NCBI RefSeq assembly: GCF_002498315.1
Contig: NZ_DAGX01000002.1
Location: 64,808 to 128,807 of the forward strand
Length of the DNA: 64,000 bases
Source of the DNA: Methanofollis sp. UBA420
Lineage (GTDB): Archaea; Halobacteriota; Methanomicrobia; Methanomicrobiales; Methanofollaceae
Direction: 5' to 3'
The translations under genes were made by a program, and so were the position numbers. This document shows positions 25,419 to 34,277 of this stretch, piece by piece. Position 1 is the stretch's first letter; every line of letters begins with the position of its first letter. Below the pieces are notes generated by a model. That model was not told the origin of the DNA. It did not search any database and saw only the letters and a program-made list of their open reading frames with translations.

Positions 25419-28088
25419 ATGAAACATCTCTCGGCATATGAACTGGAGTACCTTGAACACCCGGAACATTTTACCTTCCCCTATTTCAGGGCGACAAAAC
25501 TCGACCCCCAAACGGCGCCGGTCGCCCTCAGTCTTGCCGACGAGGAACTCCTCAACCACTATGACAACGACTACCATCATCGCACTTTTCATCGCACCCT
25601 CTTTGTCCCCCAGCTCGACACGGCCGGGTCCGCGTATCAGAGCCTTGAGGACTATATCGCAAAAATATCTGCAGATGTTCTCTCTGAGAGGTTCGGGGAT
25701 GGTTCAGGTCCAGACTATTCCCTGGCAGAATTTTCAGCCTTCCGGAAACACCTGGTGACCGCCCTCCATACCTACCCGGAGATCCAGAAGGTCCAGGTCC
25801 TCAAGAAGATCGCCCTCAAAGCCGGTCTCCCTCTCGCAGGGATCGACGAGAGCGCCCGTATCTTCGCGGTGGGGAGTTCGCTCTTTGCCATGGAGTTCTA
25901 TCTCACCCTGAAGAGGGCGGAGAGGTGGGAGGAGTTTCAGCGTGCCTGGCCCCGCTCAGACGAGGCCCTCCTTGAGATGACCGAAACGCCCGAGATCCTC
26001 CTCACCCTCTGGAAGCACCAGGTCGCGGCCCGCGACTGCTGGATCGCCGCCGGCGGTGTGGGGGTCCTGGAGATGGCCACCGCGACCGGTAAGACCCTTG
26101 TCGGCCTTGCCTCCGCCTACCACCTCTTCAGAAGATTCGGGTCTCTGAAGGTGCTCGTGCTCTGCCACTCGCGGGCGATCCTGAACCAGTGGCGGCGGGA
26201 GGCGATCGAGAAACTGGGTTTTGTCGGCGACCCCGACGACGACTACACCCATCCGGTCTCCTATAAGGGGAAGTTCGAGATCGCCTTCAACACCCTCCAG
26301 AAGGTCATGAAAGAACCGGGACAGTACAGGTCTGACCTCCTCATCGTCGACGAGGTCCACCACGGCGCCGGCCTGAAGTTCAGGAACGCCCTCGCCGTCC
26401 CCTGCCGGTGGAGGATGGGCCTTTCCGCCACGGTGGAGGGCGGGGAGAGGACCGATGTCCTGGACCGCTCTCTCGGGAAGACTGTCTACACCTACACCCT
26501 CGCCGATGCCCGGCGGGACGGCATCGTCCCGGAGTTCACCCTGGTGGTCCACAAGACCTTCCTCGACATCGCCGAGGAGGCCGAGTTCGCGTCGATCACC
26601 GAGAATATCAGGAAAATCCTGAACTTCATCAATGCCACGCAGACCGAAGAGATCCATGCCCTCTCCCGCTACCGCTTCAAGAGGTTCGAGAGCCTCGGGG
26701 ACTTTGTCCGTCTGATGACCGATCTCCGGTACCGCAGTGTCGAGGTCCCCGACGAGTGGCTCCAGCTGGTCGGCTTGATAAACAAACGCCGGTGGGTCAT
26801 CCACCGGTCGTCGCCGAAACTGGAGCGTGCCGTGGCCCTTGCCCGGGACCTTGCCGGGACGCACAAGTGCGTCCTCTTTGCGATGGATATTGCGACCTGC
26901 GAGAAGGTCTATGAACGCCTGTCGGGTTCTGTGCCGGCCTCTCTCGTCCACTCGAAGTTGAAGGACGACGAGGTCAAACACGCACTCCAGGCATTCAGGT
27001 CAGGCCAGAACGGTGTTCTGATCGCCCCGAAGATGCTCGACGAGGGTGTCGATATCCCTGACGCCGAGGTCGGGATCAATGTGGCCTCCTCCAAGACGAA
27101 GCTCCAGCTTATCCAGCGCCTGGGCAGGATCCTGCGGAACAGGCCGAACAAAAGGCCGGTCTTCCACCACTTCGTCGCGGTCCCCCGCACCTACATCGTC
27201 TCCGAGGACTCGTTCTCGTACCAGAACGACCTCGCCTGGGTCACCGACGTGGCCCTGAAGATGGGCATCCCGATCACGGAGGTCACCGACGAGGCGGACG
27301 GCTTCGCCGCGTTCGAGCGGGAGTCTGAGGCCGCCGTCTCCCGGTACTATGCCGATCACGACCGCCTGGTGACCGACGACTTCGGCGTGATCAAGGTCCG
27401 CACGATCGTCGACGCCATCCTCCCTGAGGCGCGGGCACGTCTGGTCCGCCTCCTCGGCGGGATGGCCGGCCCCCTCACCGACGAGGAGTGGGCCCGTCTG
27501 CTCAGGTCGGCGTACGGCGACGAGCAGATGCTGGAGATCCCGAGTCAGCGCTGGCTTCTGATCATCGCCGGGAGGGACCCGGCGAGGATACGGGACCTCA
27601 TCCTCCGTTATCAAAACCCAATTGACAGGGTTGACGTTGAAAGGGCTAATGATTCGAAGGGAGGTAGTAATCAGCTCCCGGAAAGAAGTATCTCTAGTGA
27701 TAGACAGGACAATGTCGCACTTTTGATCGCTGCCCTTAAGGATCCACGGAAGCGAGGCGAACGTGACCGAACAGGGATATTCCTTGTCCTTGAAGGGGTA
27801 CGAGCAGTCGAACCATTGATCAGTTTGCTGCATGATCCAGATACAGATGTCCTTGAACGTGTGATAGGTATACTCGGACAGATTGGGGACAGAAGGGCGG
27901 TGAAACCCGTGATACAGTGTCTTCAGAACCCCGCCCCAAGAGTGAGGGTACGGGCTGTGCAGGTGCTTGGTGGTCTTGGAGATATACGGGCTCGGCCTGA
28001 GGTGGTAAGACTATATCTCGACAATAACCCGCAGGTACGGAGAGCTGCGGAGACAGCAGTCCGGAAGTTGAGTGATCAGGTGAAATAA
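25419..28088 (+). CDS. XPB-like superfamily 2 helicase with HEAT-repeat tail
   Basis: An 889-residue protein. The N-terminal about 190 residues have no known match. The SF2 helicase core follows: Walker A ATATGKT (about 222), DEAH-type box DEVHH (about 310), SATVEGG, and motif VI QRLGRILRN. The C-terminal about 115 residues form HEAT-type repeats (LEGVRAVEPLISLLHD and ILGQIGDRRAVKPVIQC). Base composition changes abruptly near 27610: the helicase part is G+C-rich and the repeat tail clearly more A+T-rich, which suggests the tail was joined from another source. Upstream, GGAGTCTGG precedes the ATG. Neighbours are relics of accessory genes, so a defence role is plausible but unproven. Confidence 0.75.
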   Translation: MKHLSAYELEYLEHPEHFTFPYFRATKLDPQTAPVALSLADEELLNHYDNDYHHRTFHRTLFVPQLDTAGSAYQSLEDYIAKISADVLSERFGDGSGPDYSLAEFSAFRKHLVTALHTYPEIQKVQVLKKIALKAGLPLAGIDESARIFAVGSSLFAMEFYLTLKRAERWEEFQRAWPRSDEALLEMTETPEILLTLWKHQVAARDCWIAAGGVGVLEMATATGKTLVGLASAYHLFRRFGSLKVLVLCHSRAILNQWRREAIEKLGFVGDPDDDYTHPVSYKGKFEIAFNTLQKVMKEPGQYRSDLLIVDEVHHGAGLKFRNALAVPCRWRMGLSATVEGGERTDVLDRSLGKTVYTYTLADARRDGIVPEFTLVVHKTFLDIAEEAEFASITENIRKILNFINATQTEEIHALSRYRFKRFESLGDFVRLMTDLRYRSVEVPDEWLQLVGLINKRRWVIHRSSPKLERAVALARDLAGTHKCVLFAMDIATCEKVYERLSGSVPASLVHSKLKDDEVKHALQAFRSGQNGVLIAPKMLDEGVDIPDAEVGINVASSKTKLQLIQRLGRILRNRPNKRPVFHHFVAVPRTYIVSEDSFSYQNDLAWVTDVALKMGIPITEVTDEADGFAAFERESEAAVSRYYADHDRLVTDDFGVIKVRTIVDAILPEARARLVRLLGGMAGPLTDEEWARLLRSAYGDEQMLEIPSQRWLLIIAGRDPARIRDLILRYQNPIDRVDVERANDSKGGSNQLPERSISSDRQDNVALLIAALKDPRKRGERDRTGIFLVLEGVRAVEPLISLLHDPDTDVLERVIGILGQIGDRRAVKPVIQCLQNPAPRVRVRAVQVLGGLGDIRARPEVVRLYLDNNPQVRRAAETAVRKLSDQVK

Positions 28089-28212
28089 GGGATCATAAGG
28101 AGCGATTGGTGCAGTCAGTCCTCTGCCTGATTGGGGGTGTTTCCTTTGTATTAATGCTCATGTTTCATCCGGGGGACGTTAAGGACGGGTATGATGCCCG
28201 AAGATAGCGTCC

Positions 28213-28374
28213 CTACCTTTTACTTTCTGTCATTCCTGTCTCCACCGCCACTCTCTGTCCCTCGATGGCCACCTTCCCCGTCACGCAGAATGCGCCCGGT
28301 TCGCACCTGCCGCGGAGCGGGCAGAGGCCATGTGTCTCAGAGACATCCGATGTACTCGTCGCTGTCTCCATCAT
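28213..28374 (-). CDS. Possible 53-residue three-cysteine mini-protein
   Basis: A short open frame starting with two consecutive ATGs. It contains three evenly spaced cysteines (C18, C24 and C30, in CPLRGRCEPGAFC) and ends in an acidic/basic tail. A GGCTGATG stretch overlaps the start. The regular Cys spacing suggests a metal- or cluster-binding mini-protein or a fragment of one. It could instead be a relic, since its surroundings are decayed. Confidence 0.35.
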   Translation of the reverse strand: MMETATSTSDVSETHGLCPLRGRCEPGAFCVTGKVAIEGQRVAVETGMTESKR

Positions 28375-28444
28375 CAGCCTGAGAATGTCTCCCTCCCGGG
28401 GATTGACGTTCTGATGATCAGGATCCGGCGAGGGCGCCTCCCCC

Positions 28445-28714
28445 TCACATGTACCGAAACGCCCCTCTCACGTACGGCCTGAGAGACGCCTCTGTCCTCT
28501 CGAAGGCCGTGATATCCATCGTCCCGTGCTGCAGCAGAAAATAGTAGTAGTGCACGAACCAGACTGCCGCGTCCAGGAACAGGACCTTCCTCTGCGGGGC
28601 GACGACGACCCGCGCCCCTGTCTGCCTCTTGAACGGGTCGATGAAACGCCGCCGGCCCAGTTCGCATGCCGAGAGTGCGACCGCCTTCCCCGCAAAGCAC
28701 CCCTCCGGATCGAC
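28445..28714 (-). pseudogene. C-terminal relic of a CHAT-like caspase-family protease
   Basis: An 89-codon reading stretch opens right after a TGA and lacks a start codon. It contains VALSACELG, matching the catalytic-Cys motif of CHAT/caspase-like proteases (usually LSACETG). The downstream order GARVVVAP, then DAAVWFVHYYYFLLQHG, fits the final strand and helix of that fold. The catalytic-His half is missing. CHAT proteases often serve in prokaryotic immunity, so this may be the remnant of another defence gene beside the BREX island. Confidence 0.5.
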
Positions 28715-28865
28715 TCAATTGCGTATAACGACAAAAATGTTTTTGAGCGGTTGGGGGGCGGCGGAGATCCCGAAGGGGTTAGAATTTTGGCTTTTGTTGC
28801 ATTAAATCAGTATTTACCCCGAAACCAAACACTATCCCAGAATTATAGTTCTATCGTTCTCTCTA

Positions 28866-29338
28866 TCAATTCGACGGGAACTCATCAATCGTTCTGTTTT
28901 CATTCGGAATAGCGATCGATACTTTATGCATCATATCTCCGATTCCTTCTGCCTTTAAAAAGACAAATCTTTCATCTACAATATGACTGAGAACATCACG
29001 ATACTGCGCCCCTGCAATAACAAGTATTGTATTACAGTCTTTCAGGATGGGTTTGAGCTTCTCTTCTACTGAGGGACGAATTTTGTCAGCATCAACCTTC
29101 GTTCTCAATACTTTCTCGTATGTCGCTATTTTATCTTCCGGGGACAGTAAACCATATTTTGCAGAGATAATTCTGTAATCATATCCCATTCTTTCACAGT
29201 ACTCTCTCACTTTCGTGAAAAGTGTCCCCGTATACAAATCTTAGCAGCAATCTTTCTATTCTCTTCAATTTCGCACTTACTTTTTGTACATCCGGTTATT
29301 ACAAGAACAGATTGGTTCTTCGAGAAACTTTCGAGCGT
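28866..29338 (-). pseudogene. Frameshifted DUF6884-like (predicted nuclease/YaaA-like) gene
   Basis: Two frames join into one familiar protein. The first part (SVLVITGCTKSKCEIEENRK) reads from about 29338 down to about 29240. The second (YTGTLFTKVREYC, IISAKYGLLSPEDKIATYE) reads from 29237 to the stop. The CTKSK, YTG and SAKYGL motifs are the DUF6884 signature. A single missing base around 29235-29242, within GCTAAGATTTG, separates them. The 5' end is cut by the adjoining IS1634 relic. It is either a true pseudogene or a sequencing slip. Confidence 0.6.
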
Positions 29339-29339
29339 T

Positions 29340-29984
29340 TCAATGTCCTTCCCCAGGGGTGATTACCCTGATGTCTAGAGAAGTGAAGCAGAACGGTTGG
29401 TGCTCCTGCAGCCAATTCTCGGCGACTATGCGGGCGTCCGGTTCGCAGACGAACTCCCGTGCACCAAGTTTCCGCAGCGATGTTTCGGCCTGTTTCTTGT
29501 CTTTCTCCAGCCGTTTTTCAAACATTTTCTCCTGCCGTTCCTGCATTGGTGCCGAGTGATACACCACCCACTTCTGAGGGATGCCGGTATATTCGGATGC
29601 GTGCTCCACATACCGGTAGCGCTCGTCCGCGCACGACTGCAGGGCGAGATCCGCGGCAACAAGTTCCTTGACCTCGTTCAGGGTCGCCGGAACCCACCCG
29701 ATCCAGAAGGTGTGGGTGCCGAGGGCGGTGAGATTCTCGACGGCACGCCTTCGCCAAGAAGACGTTCTATGGCGATATCCGAGAAGAAGGCTGGGTAGAG
29801 ATAGAGACACCGTTCTACGAACCCGAGACCATTGAGCACCATGGCCTTGACGACATCTCCATGGGTGAGATGATGCTGCCGCGTTTTGGGGATGGCACGG
29901 TCGATAACCGGGGCGATGCCGAGGGTGTCAAAGGCACCGGCAACGAGCCCGAGATGGCCGATCGAGATGTTGGAACCCTCGATG
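29340..29984 (-). mobile_element. Decayed IS1634-family transposase (internal deletion)
   Basis: The N-terminal part (ISIGHLGLVAGAFDTLGI, THGDVVKAMVLNGLGFVER, ERLLGEGVPSR) reads in one frame to about 29745. Then the frame changes to RRAVENLTALGTHTFW and runs to the stop at 29340. The segment encoding the DDE catalytic core between the two is missing. Both remaining parts are recognisable as methanogen-type IS1634 transposase. Terminal inverted repeats were not found. It marks the left edge of the low-G+C BREX island and truncates the DUF6884-like gene. Confidence 0.7.
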
Positions 29985-30263
29985 AAGTCACCAGAGGAGG
30001 GCACATCTGAGGTTTTTCCAGAAAGTACTAGGATCTTGCGGTTTGATAATTTGGGGAAGTGGGTAGAGTCCTGCAAAAGGTGGGATGGAAGACCGGCAGG
30101 GGCGACCGTCATCTTCACTTTTGCGGTCGGGTGACCCGAGTTATTCACACGGCAGTTACATGAAAACAATTATATAACGTCTAATGAAACTGTACTAAAA
30201 TAATTACATTTACAGCTTATCTCCTATCCACCATCTTTAATCTAGAATGCGGACGACCATTAC

Positions 30264-30434
30264 ATGTATACTGCAGCATTGAATAACTACGCGGAGTTTT
30301 TACGATCTGTCAGTATGAGGTCCGAAATTAAATATACGGAAGCATCGATTGCTATGTTTGGTAGTGCTAACAAGGATATAAGAAGTGTGTCGCTGGTATC
30401 CCCACATCGAATCGAGATGACGGATGAAGCTTGA
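30264..30434 (+). pseudogene. Frameshifted 5' part of the first BREX-operon gene
   Basis: A 56-codon frame (starting MYTAALNNYAEFLR, ending PHRIEMTDEA) stops 11 bases after the start of the next frame. Removing one T from GCTTGATGCC at 30429-30438 would fuse it with the 499-residue frame into a continuous protein of about 553 residues. The codon usage resembles that of the downstream gene. So the intact gene may begin at 30264, and the ATG at 30424 may be an artefact or a rescue start. Confidence 0.45.
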
Positions 30435-30498
30435 TGCCGACGGCGATCCCCCGCTGTTCGAGGAGGTATTCCCACATCGAATTGAGCTGACGGATGAA
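30401..30498 (+). repeat. Imperfect 28-bp direct repeat, 70 bp apart
   Basis: CCCACATCGA at 30401 and again at 30471, each followed by AT(C/T)GAG, (A/C)TG and ACGGATGAA, gives a 28-bp repeat differing at two bases. Both copies encode PHRIE(M/L)TDE, in frames that differ by one base. It straddles the presumed frameshift, so slippage or misassembly between the copies is possible. Confidence 0.6.
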
Positions 30499-31923
30499 AC
30501 CCTGCCTGCATCAGTTTTGCACGTTACCATGCTTGATCAGACAGTCATCGACAAACTGGTGCAAATTCTTTCAAAGCACTTTGCAAATGGGCTTAGGATT
30601 AACTCTCCGATTGAGTTGGCGCGTTTTAGGTCTTTTGCTGCAGAAGATTGGGGCGAAGAAATCTTGCTGCCTGACGAGGAACTGAAAAGTTATATCGCGG
30701 GTTGCGGGACTACCTTCGATGGCAAAGTCTACGCTGTGTCGGATCAGGCAAAAGAACGAATCAGGGAACTGGTGGAGGAATACTTCGCCGACGGCGCACA
30801 AGCCATATTCTTTGCCGAGTTTTATGCCAAGAACGAGAACTGGCTGTTCGGGGCAAGCGTGGTCTCCAAAGATATGCTTATTGGTATACTCCGTATGCTG
30901 TTCCCAACGTTGTCTTTCACGCAGACCTATTTTGGCTATACAGATGCTTCCGTCTTTGCCGTTCTTGAGAGTGAGATCCTCCGTGTGTGGGGCGACGATG
31001 TACTGCTGAACTATAAGCAACTCGCCGAACGGTTACAGTACGTACCTCTTGACCGGATAAAATACGCACTTGGTCAGAACGGCAACTTCATCTGGAGTAG
31101 CGTAGAGATCTTCTCGCACGTCAGCCGAATCGACATCACCGACGAGGAACAGGAAGCAATCCGAGAAGCAGCTGTGCGAAAGTGCAACGCTTACGGCTAT
31201 GTTTCAATTACGGACTTGCCTTTCGGGGAAATTGAGGAGCGCAACTACGAACTTTCCATTACGGCGGTTCATAACGCTGTTTACCGCATCTGTCTGTCGG
31301 ACAAGTTCGACAAGAAAGGCAAAATCGTCACGCGCAAAGGCGATGTCTTTGACGCGCTGACCATCATGAAAGAATACTGCCGAACCGTCGACAAATGTTC
31401 ACTCGACGACTTGCTGAACATCGAGAAGGAACTGACAGGCGAGGTTCGCCGTAGGATATCTATTGAGGCGGGCAACACCATTCTGGTTCGTATCGATAAA
31501 GACACCTATGTTGCAGACAGTTACGTTCACTTTAACGTCGATATAATCGATGAAGCGATCGCGTTGTTTTTTAAGGGAGACTATCTTCCGCTTAAATCAT
31601 TCACGACCTTTGGGGCATTCCCTGACTGCGGGCAGGAGTGGAACTTGTTCCTGCTTGAAAGTTACTGCCGACGCTTCAGTCGGATGTTTCGCTTCGATAC
31701 CCCGACGGCCAACTCGCGGAATGCCGGAGCGGTCATCCGCAACAGTTGCAGTCTGAACTACACGGAGATTATGACCGACGCTGTGGCGAATGCTGACATT
31801 CCATTAAAGAACACCGTCGTCGGTAAGTTCCTGTACGAGAACGGGTACACGGGCAGAAGCACAACCGCCAAAGTTGGCGAAATCATAGATAAGACGAAAG
31901 CCATACGAGAAAGAAGGAATTGA
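30424..31923 (+). CDS. Unknown first protein of the type 4 BREX-like operon
   Basis: A 499-residue protein (about 553 if the upstream frame is joined) that I do not recognise. It is rich in helices and lacks membrane segments and signal peptide. The middle (about 245-345) has the look of winged-helix/DNA-binding segments (RKCNAYGYVSITDL, GKIVTRKGDVFDALTIMKEYC). A C-terminal conserved-looking block reads SRNAGAVIRNSCSLNYTEIMTDAV. It is followed directly by brxP, whose start lies three bases after the stop, so it belongs to the operon. G+C is as low as in the rest of the island. A DNA-binding or control function is a guess. Confidence 0.7.
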   Translation: MKLDADGDPPLFEEVFPHRIELTDETLPASVLHVTMLDQTVIDKLVQILSKHFANGLRINSPIELARFRSFAAEDWGEEILLPDEELKSYIAGCGTTFDGKVYAVSDQAKERIRELVEEYFADGAQAIFFAEFYAKNENWLFGASVVSKDMLIGILRMLFPTLSFTQTYFGYTDASVFAVLESEILRVWGDDVLLNYKQLAERLQYVPLDRIKYALGQNGNFIWSSVEIFSHVSRIDITDEEQEAIREAAVRKCNAYGYVSITDLPFGEIEERNYELSITAVHNAVYRICLSDKFDKKGKIVTRKGDVFDALTIMKEYCRTVDKCSLDDLLNIEKELTGEVRRRISIEAGNTILVRIDKDTYVADSYVHFNVDIIDEAIALFFKGDYLPLKSFTTFGAFPDCGQEWNLFLLESYCRRFSRMFRFDTPTANSRNAGAVIRNSCSLNYTEIMTDAVANADIPLKNTVVGKFLYENGYTGRSTTAKVGEIIDKTKAIRERRN

Positions 31924-31925
31924 AG

Positions 31926-34277
31926 ATGTATTCGTATACTTACGACAAGAAGACGGGCGGAATACTTCTTAATTCCTCACCGACCGGGTTCTCAAAGGAA
32001 CCCCGTCCGGTTTACGCACCCGAATTGGACGTGCTGGGATTTGATAAGTATTGGAAGTACGAAAAGCAGACCGACCGTCCGTATATGTGGGCGGAGGCGA
32101 ACAACTACTACTATCACGGGATGCTCGTCGCAAAGCTGAAAGGCGGCAACATCTACACCGCCCCTGAGATTATCATTCCGAACGGCGAGGACGGCAATCC
32201 GGTAACGCCGGAGCCAGAAGGCATATCGCTTCGTCCCATTGACATAGAGGCAATGGTGGAGGCAAACCGTGAAATGCTTGAAATCATCGAGCAGACCACG
32301 GTAAAAAAAATCTTGGCCATCTACACCAAGTACAAGAACAAACTCGACTGCTTCCACGTGGCGTTTTCGGGTGGCAAGGACAGTTGTGTCCTACTCGACC
32401 TCGTAAAGAAAGCCCTGCCCAAAGGCAGCTTCGTTGTGGTGTTTGGCGACACTGGCATGGAGTTTCCAGACACCTACGAGATCATCAGGAAAACAAAACA
32501 GCAGTGTGTTAAGGACGAAATACCATTTTACATCGCCAAGTCGCATCTCAACCCGAAGGAGTCGTGGGAGCTGTTCGGTCCCCCATCGCGCACACTACGT
32601 TGGTGTTGTTCGGTGCATAAAAGCACCCCACAAACGTTGAAGCTGAGAGAAGTGACCGGTAAAAACGATTTTATTGGTCTTGATTTTGTTGGGGTTCGGG
32701 CGCAGGAGAGCTTTGTTCGAAGCACATACAAGTACGAAAACTATGGTGCAAAGCAAAAGGGTCAGTTTAGCCATAATTCAATACTTGAGTGGACATCCGC
32801 GGAGATATGGCTATATATACATGCGAACGATGTGTTGATTAACGAGACTTATAAAAAGGGTAACGGTCGTGCCGGATGTTTGTTTTGCCCTATGTCAGGT
32901 GGCACAAGCGACTACTTGCGGCGAGCAAGTTATCAGGCAGAGATCGACAGTTATATCAATTTGATTAAAAACACCTATGACGAGGACAAGCGAAAGAAAC
33001 GCAACACCGAATCGTATATCCTAAACGGCGGTTGGAACGCGAGAAAGAATGGTCGTGAGTTATCGAACAATACATTCCGATGTATTGAAAAGACTACAAA
33101 CGGGATTCTAACAATAACCATTACAGCCCCTGATTCCGATTGGCTGGAGTGGATAAAAACACTTGGAGACTTACACGGTGAAAGCGGTGATTACTACGTC
33201 CAATTTGACGGTGAACGCATCTGTTTTTCCGTTAAGGCAACAAAGGACAGATACGTTGTAACGATACCTGAAGTTGTACTGAAAGAAAGACCTGCATTCG
33301 GGAAGATATTTCGGCAAGTATTCCGAAAAGCCTCGTATTGCAAAGGTTGTCGAGTTTGTGAAACGAACTGCCGAAACGGATGTATAAGCTTTGTTGACGG
33401 CAAAGTCAGAATAAACAACTGTACCCGGTGTCACGAATGCCATGCAATCGATAGCGGCTGTCTATTGTTTCATTCGTTACGCCATCCACAAGGAGGAGGA
33501 AAACCAATGAAAAGTCTAAACTCATTCGCCGATCACGCTCCGAAGCTGGAGTGGTTGCGATCATTCTTTGAACTGAAGGATGCGTTCTTTTCGGAACATA
33601 CTCTGGGACCGATGATGTTCGATATGTTTAGGCGTTTCCTTAGGGATGCTTCCTTAAATGAGAGGAACCACTTTACGCCGTTTGCAGAGTTAATTTCACA
33701 AATTGGCTGGGAAACAGACACTGCACAAGGTTTAATTCTTATCAACCTTGTCGCCGAAAACCCACAGATGGAGTGGTATGTCAATAACTTTGATGTCGGC
33801 AGAGCCTATGCACGTCAGACCGTCGAAGACATGCTGACAGCCGTTGATGTCAAGCCGAAAGATGCTAAGTCAATCGCCAAATCCTACAAGCGTCTGGTCG
33901 AAACACCGCTCGGCACGAGCCTACACTGGGGATTTGTCACCGAGGACGGCGACCTCGTCCGCACAAAATGCTCCGTGAGCGACACGCGCGTGGTGCTGTA
34001 CGGCTTGTTCAAGTTTGCGGAGAAGTGCAACGACTACAAAGAGTTCACGCTCGCTACACTCCTGAACGACAACATCGATCGTGACGGCATAAGCCCTACA
34101 CGCATCTTCGGGCTTGACCGCGACGATATGACGCCCATACTCTTAGGGCTGTCAGCAAAATACCCAGAGTTCATCACCGCGTCGTTCACGCATGATCTGG
34201 AGAAGATAACGCTTGCGGAAGACAAATCGTCCCAAGATGTTCTCGACTTGTTTAAGGGGGATACAGCAAATGCCTAA
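31926..34277 (+). CDS. brxP: BrxP-like PAPS-reductase/DndC-family protein with Cys-rich and C-terminal extra domains
   Basis: A 783-residue, three-part protein. Residues about 140-400 form an ATP-pyrophosphatase/PAPS-reductase fold with PP-loop AFSGGKDSC. Cysteines in RWCCSVHK and GCLFCPM resemble the Fe-S cysteines of DndC. Residues about 470-515 are a dense Cys cluster (YCKGCRVCETNC and NCTRCHECH), ferredoxin-like. The last about 260 residues (from LNSFADHAPK) resemble DUF4007, a domain I associate from memory with SspB-type phosphorothioation proteins (uncertain). BrxP is the hallmark of type 4 BREX, which lacks the PglX methylase. The ATG at 31926 follows AAGGAATTGAAG. It overlaps brxC by 8 bases. 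Confidence 0.82.
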   Translation: MYSYTYDKKTGGILLNSSPTGFSKEPRPVYAPELDVLGFDKYWKYEKQTDRPYMWAEANNYYYHGMLVAKLKGGNIYTAPEIIIPNGEDGNPVTPEPEGISLRPIDIEAMVEANREMLEIIEQTTVKKILAIYTKYKNKLDCFHVAFSGGKDSCVLLDLVKKALPKGSFVVVFGDTGMEFPDTYEIIRKTKQQCVKDEIPFYIAKSHLNPKESWELFGPPSRTLRWCCSVHKSTPQTLKLREVTGKNDFIGLDFVGVRAQESFVRSTYKYENYGAKQKGQFSHNSILEWTSAEIWLYIHANDVLINETYKKGNGRAGCLFCPMSGGTSDYLRRASYQAEIDSYINLIKNTYDEDKRKKRNTESYILNGGWNARKNGRELSNNTFRCIEKTTNGILTITITAPDSDWLEWIKTLGDLHGESGDYYVQFDGERICFSVKATKDRYVVTIPEVVLKERPAFGKIFRQVFRKASYCKGCRVCETNCRNGCISFVDGKVRINNCTRCHECHAIDSGCLLFHSLRHPQGGGKPMKSLNSFADHAPKLEWLRSFFELKDAFFSEHTLGPMMFDMFRRFLRDASLNERNHFTPFAELISQIGWETDTAQGLILINLVAENPQMEWYVNNFDVGRAYARQTVEDMLTAVDVKPKDAKSIAKSYKRLVETPLGTSLHWGFVTEDGDLVRTKCSVSDTRVVLYGLFKFAEKCNDYKEFTLATLLNDNIDRDGISPTRIFGLDRDDMTPILLGLSAKYPEFITASFTHDLEKITLAEDKSSQDVLDLFKGDTANA

